Below are positions 30,914 to 36,497 of a stretch of 36,497 bases of DNA, one piece after another. The stretch comes from an uncultured Lachnospiraceae bacterium (GTDB taxonomy: Bacteria > Bacillota > Clostridia > Lachnospirales > Lachnospiraceae), in assembly GCA_910584785.1 (NCBI GenBank), contig CAJUDX010000033.1, positions 1-36,497 on the forward strand. Reading direction: 5' to 3'. Each line of letters starts with the position of its first letter. The stretch's first letter is position 1. Under the pieces are notes generated by a model. The model saw only the letters and a list, made by a program, of their open reading frames with translations, had not been told where the DNA came from and ran no database searches. The translations under genes and the position numbers were made by a program.

Positions 30914-31052
30914 TAAATAATAATTTAATGATATATAATCTGAAATTAAGAAACTTAAGTAAATTTAAACGGCATTTTGGATTTGTTATCATTTATTCAA
31001 TTTTATGAAAAGAATTTTTAAAATTTAAAAATAACTTGGAGGATATTGTTTA

Positions 31053-32270
31053 ATGATATATGATAGGAAATCCAATGTAATTGATACCGAGATGTTGTTT
31101 TGTGATGCAATAACGGCAAATGATAAATATATATGGTTTATTGCAGTAAGCCAAAATATTTTATTTAAAATAGAGCGGTGGACAGGAAATGTAATACCTT
31201 GTGGGAGGATACCAAATTCAAAAAGAACAGCAATTGCATATCGTTCATTGTTTGAATTTGAGGAGAAATTATTTTTGTTTCCATATGAGGAATTAAATAT
31301 ATGCATTTATGATATTCAGGCAGATGAATTTAACTATGTTGAATTAGATAAAAGATATTCTAATGAATTTGAATCATGGAAATTTATTGGGAGCATTAGA
31401 GTCGGTGACGAATTAATACTATATGGGGTAAACCCTATAATAGTTATCCTAAATATTATCAATAAGAAAATTGAATATATTGATTTAAGAGAAAGGCTGC
31501 CGCAATCTATTAATGCAAAATTTTGGTTTTGGAATGCTCCTTTTGTTTTAAAAAATGAATTGCATTTTGTTATGCTAATTATGCCATATATAATAAAAAT
31601 TAAGATAGATGACAGAATAGTTACCTATAAGAAAATTCCAGAAGATGAAAAGAAAATATGTATAGATAATCCAATATTCTATAATGATTGTTTATGGTAT
31701 ATCAATCGAGATAATAAAGATAAAGTTATGTTATCTAAATATAATATGAACTTAGAAGAAGTGGAATGCTATGCTATGAACATAAAAAAAGAATCATCCT
31801 ATCGGGCGTTCAGTTACGTTGGAAATATAAATGGAAAATTGTGGATGATTCCAGGAACATGCAATCAAGGCATTGTATATAATCTGATGGAAAACACAGA
31901 AAAAAAGATAGATAATCTTCCTATGGTTGATATTGAAAAGTTAGATATGGTATTTCCACATGAATTTAATTATAGAACAGCTTGTCTGACAGAAGATGGG
32001 CATATTATTACTATTCATGCATGGTCCAGGCAGATGGTGGATATTGATACAAAAGATGGAACAATTTTAACGCATTTGTTAAATAAAGTTGATTCTGAAT
32101 TATGGGCAAAATTATTTAATGATATATTCAAAAAGGAATGTGCTAAACATTATTATGAACAAGTGAGTGGAATGTTGGAAAGTTATATTAATAATAATAC
32201 GGAAGTAATAAAAAGTGAAAAAACACATTCAAAAAAATATATTGGTGGGGAAATATATGATTTGTTATAA
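31053..32270 (+). CDS. hypothetical protein, probable beta-propeller
   Basis: A 405-residue protein of no recognised function. It shows repeated short strand-turn units such as KYIWFIAVSQNILFKIE, KLFLFPYEELNICIYD, CLWYINRDNKDKVMLSKYN and KLWMIPGTCNQGIVYNL, the pattern of a kelch/WD-like propeller of six or seven blades. About 345-405 is helical and charged. It has no signal peptide or membrane segment. TTGGAGG lies 10 nt before the ATG. This is the first clearly AT-rich gene of the locus and may bind a glycan intermediate or a partner enzyme; that is inference from context only. Confidence 0.75.
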   Translation: MIYDRKSNVIDTEMLFCDAITANDKYIWFIAVSQNILFKIERWTGNVIPCGRIPNSKRTAIAYRSLFEFEEKLFLFPYEELNICIYDIQADEFNYVELDKRYSNEFESWKFIGSIRVGDELILYGVNPIIVILNIINKKIEYIDLRERLPQSINAKFWFWNAPFVLKNELHFVMLIMPYIIKIKIDDRIVTYKKIPEDEKKICIDNPIFYNDCLWYINRDNKDKVMLSKYNMNLEEVECYAMNIKKESSYRAFSYVGNINGKLWMIPGTCNQGIVYNLMENTEKKIDNLPMVDIEKLDMVFPHEFNYRTACLTEDGHIITIHAWSRQMVDIDTKDGTILTHLLNKVDSELWAKLFNDIFKKECAKHYYEQVSGMLESYINNNTEVIKSEKTHSKKYIGGEIYDLL

Positions 32271-32343
32271 AAAAATAGTAATAGTTATTTTTAATGAGGA
32301 TAATGTGGAATTTGTATATGATTAAAAAGGAGGAAGTACAGAA

Positions 32344-33417
32344 ATGAAATATGCACTTATCGGATGTGGGCGTATTTCTCCAAATCACATAGTTGCTGCA
32401 ATGAAAAATGGATTAGAAATAGTGGCATTATGTGATACAAATAAGAGTAATATGGAAGATAAAGCGTTAAAGTTTGATTTGCCTAATTCCATAAAATTTT
32501 ATACAGACTATAAAGAGTTAATTTCTGTCGAAAAACCAGACCTTGTTGCAATTGCAACAGAGAGTGGAAAGCATGCATCGATAGCTATTGACTGTATATT
32601 AAATAATTCTAATGTGATAATTGAAAAACCAATTGCTTTATCAATAGAAGATGCAGATAAGATTATTAATTATGCTAAAGAAAAAAACGTGAAAGTATGT
32701 GCTTGTCATCAAAATAGATTTAATAAATCAATTAAAAAAATTTATGAAGCTATTGAGAAAAAAAGATTTGGAAGATTATTTTATGCAACTGCTCATGTCA
32801 GATGGACAAGAGATTATGAATATTATGCAAGAGCAAAATGGCGTGGTACTTGGGAACAAGATGGTGGAGCGTTAATGAATCAGTGTATTCATAATATTGA
32901 CTTACTTAGATGGACAATGGGGAATGATATAGATGAAGTATTTGCCATAACGGATAGATTAAATCATGATTATATTGAAGCAGAAGATATGGGAATTGCA
33001 CTTGTGAAATTTTCTAATGGAAGTTATGGAATTATTGAAGGAACTGTTAATATTTATCCTAGAAATTTAGAAGAAACATTATACATATTTGGTGAAAAAG
33101 GAACAATTAAAGCTGGTGGAGAAGCAGTGAATATAATAGAAGAATGGAATTTTTCAGATTATATGGATGTTTCTGAAGAAGTAAAAAAAGAATGTTGTGA
33201 AAGGCCATTAAATGTATATGGATTTGGACATTCGAGATTATATGCAGATATGATTGATGCTATAATTAAGGACAGGGCTCCATTTGTAAGTGCAGAAGAT
33301 GGAAAAAGGGCATTAGAACTTGTTCTTGCAATTTATGAGTCAGCAGCAACAGGAAAAAGGGTAAAACTTCCATTACAAAGAGGAAGCACTCTTGATTATA
33401 AAGGCAGGTTTAATTAA
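32344..33417 (+). CDS. Gfo/Idh/MocA dehydrogenase, WbpB/WlbA type
   Basis: NAD-dependent nucleotide-sugar dehydrogenase of 357 residues. By family it would oxidise C3 of UDP-2-acetamido-2-deoxy-glucuronate to the 3-keto sugar, the first step after the UDP-GlcNAc 6-dehydrogenase. The Rossmann start is ALIGCGRISPNHI. The conserved EKP is at 94-96. The block YYARAKWRGTWEQDGGALMN leads to the catalytic-type H183 in QCIHNIDLLRW, which matches the WlbA group. AAAAAGGAGGAAGTACAGAA precedes the ATG. The next gene begins 2 bp after its stop, and the aminotransferase and acetyltransferase for the following steps come next, which supports the assignment. Confidence 0.87.
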   Translation: MKYALIGCGRISPNHIVAAMKNGLEIVALCDTNKSNMEDKALKFDLPNSIKFYTDYKELISVEKPDLVAIATESGKHASIAIDCILNNSNVIIEKPIALSIEDADKIINYAKEKNVKVCACHQNRFNKSIKKIYEAIEKKRFGRLFYATAHVRWTRDYEYYARAKWRGTWEQDGGALMNQCIHNIDLLRWTMGNDIDEVFAITDRLNHDYIEAEDMGIALVKFSNGSYGIIEGTVNIYPRNLEETLYIFGEKGTIKAGGEAVNIIEEWNFSDYMDVSEEVKKECCERPLNVYGFGHSRLYADMIDAIIKDRAPFVSAEDGKRALELVLAIYESAATGKRVKLPLQRGSTLDYKGRFN

Positions 33418-33419
33418 TC

Positions 33420-34550
33420 GTGGAATTTATTAATTTAAAAGCACAATATGAATATATTCAAGATGATATTAATAAAAGAATTTTAAATGTAGTAAAAAGT
33501 GGACATTTTATTTTATCTGATGAAGTGGATTTATTTGAAAAAAAAATTGCTAGTTATGTAGGCAGAAAATATGCTGTAGCATGTGCTAATGGAACGGAAG
33601 CGTTGCAGCTTATCTATATGGCATATGGAATTAGTTCAAAAGATGCTGTTTTTTGTCCTGACATGACATTTATTGCATCAATAGAACCAGCAGTTATGCT
33701 TGGCGCGCATCCAGTGTTTTGTGATATAGATTTACAAAGTTATAATATTGATCCGCAGCATCTTGAAATAAAAATTCAAGAAGTTTTAGAAGAAGGAAAA
33801 TATCTTCCTAAAGCTATTGTAGCAGTAGATTTTCTTGGTCATCCTTTTGATGTGGATAAGATATCATCTATAGCCCAAAAATATGGGTTGATTCTTATTG
33901 AGGATGCAGCACAAGGGATTGGAGCAGAGATTAAAAAGAAAAAGTGTGGATCTTTTGGTGATATAGCTGCAACTTCGTTTTTTCCTACAAAACCACTTGG
34001 ATGTTATGGAGATGGAGGAGCTATATTTACGGACGATGAAGAAATGTATAGGCAATTAAAATCCCTTAGGGTCCATGGAATGGGGAAGGATAAATATCAT
34101 AATATACAAATAGGAATAAATTCAAGATTAGACGCAATACAAGCAGCTGTCCTTCTTTCTAAATTAGATATACTCGAAGAAGAATTGGAAAAGAGAATAA
34201 AGATTGCCAATATTTATCATAAAGAACTTAATGTATATTTAAAAACTCCATATATTAGAGAAAATTGTAAGTCAAACTTTGCGCAATATGTTGTTTTAGC
34301 TCCTGATAAAATACATAGAACGAAATTATTACAAGCACTTCATCAAAATGATATTCCGACAATTTTTTATTATCCTACACCACTACATCAGTTACCAGTA
34401 TTTCAATCATTAAAACTTGAAGATGCATCCTATCAAAATACCATACAATATAGTAATACAGCCTTTGGAATACCTTTTTCTCCATATCTGAAAAGAGAAG
34501 AGCAGAATAAAATCATTAAAGTTATTCAGCAAACAATGGAGAATTTATAA
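33420..34550 (+). CDS. DegT/DnrJ/EryC1 sugar aminotransferase, WbpE/WlbC type
   Basis: PLP-dependent nucleotide-sugar aminotransferase of 376 residues. It is expected to aminate the 3-keto group made by the upstream dehydrogenase, giving UDP-2-acetamido-3-amino-2,3-dideoxy-glucuronate. The PLP lysine is K191 in FFPTKPLGCYGDGG. The blocks CANGTEALQLIYMA, EDAAQGIGAE and GINSRLDAIQAAVL are standard for the family. The start is GTG, 2 bp after the previous stop, with only a weak ribosome site, so translation is probably coupled. Its stop overlaps the next start (TAATG). Confidence 0.92.
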   Translation: MEFINLKAQYEYIQDDINKRILNVVKSGHFILSDEVDLFEKKIASYVGRKYAVACANGTEALQLIYMAYGISSKDAVFCPDMTFIASIEPAVMLGAHPVFCDIDLQSYNIDPQHLEIKIQEVLEEGKYLPKAIVAVDFLGHPFDVDKISSIAQKYGLILIEDAAQGIGAEIKKKKCGSFGDIAATSFFPTKPLGCYGDGGAIFTDDEEMYRQLKSLRVHGMGKDKYHNIQIGINSRLDAIQAAVLLSKLDILEEELEKRIKIANIYHKELNVYLKTPYIRENCKSNFAQYVVLAPDKIHRTKLLQALHQNDIPTIFYYPTPLHQLPVFQSLKLEDASYQNTIQYSNTAFGIPFSPYLKREEQNKIIKVIQQTMENL

Positions 34551-35086
34551 TGAAAGAATATTATGTTCATGAAAGCAGTTATATAGATGATGGTGCTCAA
34601 ATAGGAAAGGGAACCCAAATTTGGTATTTTTGTCATGTTCAATCGAATGCCAAAATAGGGGAAAATTGTGTATTAGGGCAGAATGTATTTATTTGTAATG
34701 GTAGCATCATTGGAAATTATGTAAAAATACAGAATAATGTATCTATATATGAATGTGTTGAATTGCAAGATTACGTTTTTTGTGGTCCATCGGTTGTATT
34801 CACAAATGACTTAAATCCAAGAGCTAAATATAAAAAGGGAAGTATGGGCTATAAAAAGACTCTAGTTAAAGAAGGCGCAACATTGGGAGCAAATGCGACG
34901 ATTGTGTGTGGGAATGTAATTGGTAGAAATGCTTTTGTTGCTGCTGGAGCTGTAGTTACACATGATGTTCCTGATAATGCGGTGGTAAGTGGTGTGCCAG
35001 CAAAGCAAATGGGATGGATTTGTGAATGTGGACAATTACTTAAAAATTCAAAATATTGTCCAAAATGTAAAAAGGAAATTTTATAA
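34550..35086 (+). CDS. UDP-3-amino-sugar N-acetyltransferase, WbpD/WlbB type
   Basis: A left-handed beta-helix acyltransferase of 178 residues. By homology and position it acetylates the 3-amino group to give UDP-2,3-diacetamido-2,3-dideoxy-glucuronate. Hexapeptide repeats run through about 10-150 (IGKGTQIWYFCHVQ, IGENCVLGQNVFI and on), ending AAGAVVTHDVPDNAVVSGVPAKQMG. The tail carries two Cys pairs (CECG and CPKC), a small zinc-ribbon-like end also seen in this enzyme group. Its ATG shares one base with the aminotransferase stop codon. Confidence 0.92.
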   Translation: MKEYYVHESSYIDDGAQIGKGTQIWYFCHVQSNAKIGENCVLGQNVFICNGSIIGNYVKIQNNVSIYECVELQDYVFCGPSVVFTNDLNPRAKYKKGSMGYKKTLVKEGATLGANATIVCGNVIGRNAFVAAGAVVTHDVPDNAVVSGVPAKQMGWICECGQLLKNSKYCPKCKKEIL

Positions 35087-35098
35087 GGAGTAGAAAAA

Positions 35099-36022
35099 AT
35101 GCAGAAGTTGAACTTCCCTAATCGAGTAACAGTAGAGCTTACAAATAGGTGTAATATCTCATGCACTTTTTGTCATAGACAAGTTTACGATATGGAACTG
35201 GGAGAAATGTCAGTAGAACTATTTAAAAAGATAATTGATGAAATGTCTGAATATCAGCCAATAAAACTTGTACCTTTTTTTCGTGGAGAACCATTGTTGC
35301 ATCCGAAATTTATTGAACTAATGCGTTATGCTAAGAAAAAGGGGATAGGTCCCATTCAAGTGTTTTCTAATGGATTAGAATTTAATGAAGAAATATCAGA
35401 AGCATTTATTGATGCTGAAATTGATTTTATTTCTTTTAGCTTAGATACCTTAGATGAAGAAATATATAAACAATCAAGAATATCTGGTAATCTCCAAAAA
35501 AGTATTGATAATGTTAAATATCTGAGTAATTTATGTAAAAAGTATAAATTGAAAGGCAAAGCTGTTCCACAGATTCAAGTATCTACTATAGATATTGATG
35601 TATACAAAAAGGGAAAGAAAGATTTTATTGAGTTTTGGAGGCCATTCGTTGATATAGTAAGAATCTACGAAGAACATGATGAGAATGGTGCTTTTGTAGA
35701 TCCAGAAGTTAGCAGAACAATGAATATTTTCTTAGAACGAAAGCCATGCAGAAAACTTTTTACTGATATGGTGATTTATTGGAATGGTGATATCGCTTTA
35801 TGTAATTATGATTGGAATAAAAATGTTAATATTGGAAATGTAAATCAAAACAGTCTAAAAGAAATTTGGGATTCAAGTATATATGAAAGTTTAAGATCTA
35901 TGCATAATTTGGGAAAGATTGATGCTTCTGTTATGTGTAGTAAATGTGAACATTGGAAAGCAGATTATCTGGAAAATCATTATTTAGGACAAAGTATAAA
36001 AGGAACTTTATATGAGGAATAG
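35099..36022 (+). CDS. radical SAM enzyme with twitch/SPASM-type tail
   Basis: A 307-residue radical S-adenosylmethionine enzyme. The [4Fe-4S] cluster motif C-x3-C-x2-C is C18/C22/C25 in RCNISCTFC. FFRGEPLLHP is the SAM-binding GGE-like motif (here RGE), and the barrel continues to about 200. The C-terminal part has C-x12-G-x4-C (CRKLFTDMVIYWNGDIALC) and a final CSKC, four cysteines in all, enough for one auxiliary cluster (twitch type) rather than the two of a full SPASM domain. AAGGAG precedes the ATG. Its position between the diacetamido-uronate enzymes and an amidotransferase suggests sugar or sugar-nucleotide modification, but no family member with a proven matching reaction is known to me. 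Confidence 0.88.
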   Translation: MQKLNFPNRVTVELTNRCNISCTFCHRQVYDMELGEMSVELFKKIIDEMSEYQPIKLVPFFRGEPLLHPKFIELMRYAKKKGIGPIQVFSNGLEFNEEISEAFIDAEIDFISFSLDTLDEEIYKQSRISGNLQKSIDNVKYLSNLCKKYKLKGKAVPQIQVSTIDIDVYKKGKKDFIEFWRPFVDIVRIYEEHDENGAFVDPEVSRTMNIFLERKPCRKLFTDMVIYWNGDIALCNYDWNKNVNIGNVNQNSLKEIWDSSIYESLRSMHNLGKIDASVMCSKCEHWKADYLENHYLGQSIKGTLYEE

Positions 36023-36024
36023 GA

Positions 36025-36497
36025 ATGTGTGGAATTGCCGGAATAATTAATAATCAATCAAATATTGACTTATATAAGATTATGGGGGAAATGCTTAATA
36101 CGATTCAACACCGGGGCCCAGATGGATATGGTATCACGATGTTGGAAAATGAAAATAATGTGTTTGGGCATGTAAGGCTTTCTATAATAGATTTATCTAA
36201 TTATGCTAGCCAACCATTTGAATCAAATGATGGATGTTATTCTATAATTTATAATGGCGAGCTTTATAATTATAAAGAATTAAGAAAGCAATTAGCTCAA
36301 AAAGGTCACTTATTTAGAAGTAAATCTGATACCGAAGTAGTATTGGAGAGTTATATTGAATGGGGAACAGACTGCCTGAATAAATTTAATGGAATGTTTG
36401 CATTTGCTATATGGGATGGAATAAATCGAAATTTTTTTTTGGCAAGAGATAGGTATGGAATAAAACCATTATATTATGCAAAGTTTAATGGTAGCTT
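36025..36497 (+). CDS. asparagine-synthetase-type glutamine amidotransferase (5' part, cut by window end)
   Basis: An open reading frame continues to the last base with no stop; about 157 codons are visible. It begins MCGIAGII, so Cys2 is the N-terminal nucleophile of a class II glutamine amidotransferase. HRGPDGYG, IYNGELYNYKEL, KSDTEVVLESY and FLARDRYGIKPLYY match the AsnB glutaminase domain. The synthetase domain lies beyond the window. In surface-glycan loci this family can amidate uronic acids instead of aspartate, and the neighbours favour that here. It starts 2 bp after the radical SAM gene. A run of nine T (36432-36440) lies in the coding sequence. Confidence 0.93.
   Translation, partial: MCGIAGIINNQSNIDLYKIMGEMLNTIQHRGPDGYGITMLENENNVFGHVRLSIIDLSNYASQPFESNDGCYSIIYNGELYNYKELRKQLAQKGHLFRSKSDTEVVLESYIEWGTDCLNKFNGMFAFAIWDGINRNFFLARDRYGIKPLYYAKFNGS

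Overview
The window looks like chromosome from a gut-type Lachnospiraceae bacterium (Clostridia, old cluster XIVa); the genus cannot be named from sequence alone. The evidence is a low- to mid-GC Gram-positive gene style with strong AGGAGG-type ribosome binding sites, lipoprotein signal peptides, the plsX-acpP-rnc-smc-ftsY block typical of Clostridia, and carbohydrate genes typical of glycan-degrading gut Firmicutes. Nearly all genes lie on the + strand. The only clear minus-strand gene is a small serine recombinase at 12509-13135.

Region 1 (1-8830) is a glycan-uptake operon behind a near-consensus promoter. It encodes a lipoprotein sugar-binding protein, two MalF/MalG-type permeases, a cytosolic GH2 beta-mannosidase-type enzyme, a RidA-like protein and a cytosolic GH9 glycosidase. 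The likely scheme is import of an oligosaccharide followed by intracellular trimming. No ATPase or regulator is in the window. Region 2 (8830-12350) holds copy 1 of a structured repeat, a terminator, a strong promoter, an FtsA-like actin-fold protein with a long acidic repeat tail, a KptA/Tpt1 RNA 2'-phosphotransferase and tRNA-Leu(CAA).

Region 3 (12350-13370) carries the minus-strand recombinase with an inverted-repeat control region. Region 4 (13370-19983) is the conserved housekeeping cluster for phospholipid and fatty-acid synthesis, RNase III, SMC and the SRP receptor. Region 5 (20036-28013) holds threonine ammonia-lyase, a CLC-family transporter, a lipoprotein, an unusual cytosolic ParB-like plus BMP-like protein translationally coupled to a metallophosphoesterase, and a cytosolic GH13 alpha-glucan hydrolase.

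Region 6 (28014-29441) holds a second related serine recombinase followed by about 500 bp rich in structure: a 15-16 bp repeat array, a long hairpin, a 19-bp repeat array and a good promoter. Region 7 (29442-36497) is a surface-glycan locus. Its first gene still has the usual base composition, but from about 30.9 kb the DNA becomes strikingly AT-rich, which suggests transfer. It encodes a CDP-glycerol-transferase-like protein, a propeller-like protein, three enzymes matching the WbpB/WbpE/WbpD (WlbA/WlbC/WlbB) route to UDP-2,3-diacetamido-2,3-dideoxy-glucuronate, a radical SAM enzyme and the start of an asparagine-synthetase-type amidotransferase. Together these suggest an amidated (uronamide) diacetamido sugar.

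The most unusual signals are three. The first is a 118-nt dispersed, apparently structured repeat (8905-9022, 30796-30913 and a degenerate copy at 22594-22655). The second is the CTAACGTTTTGAT motif family next to both recombinases. The third is the radical SAM plus amidotransferase extension of the uronic-acid pathway.
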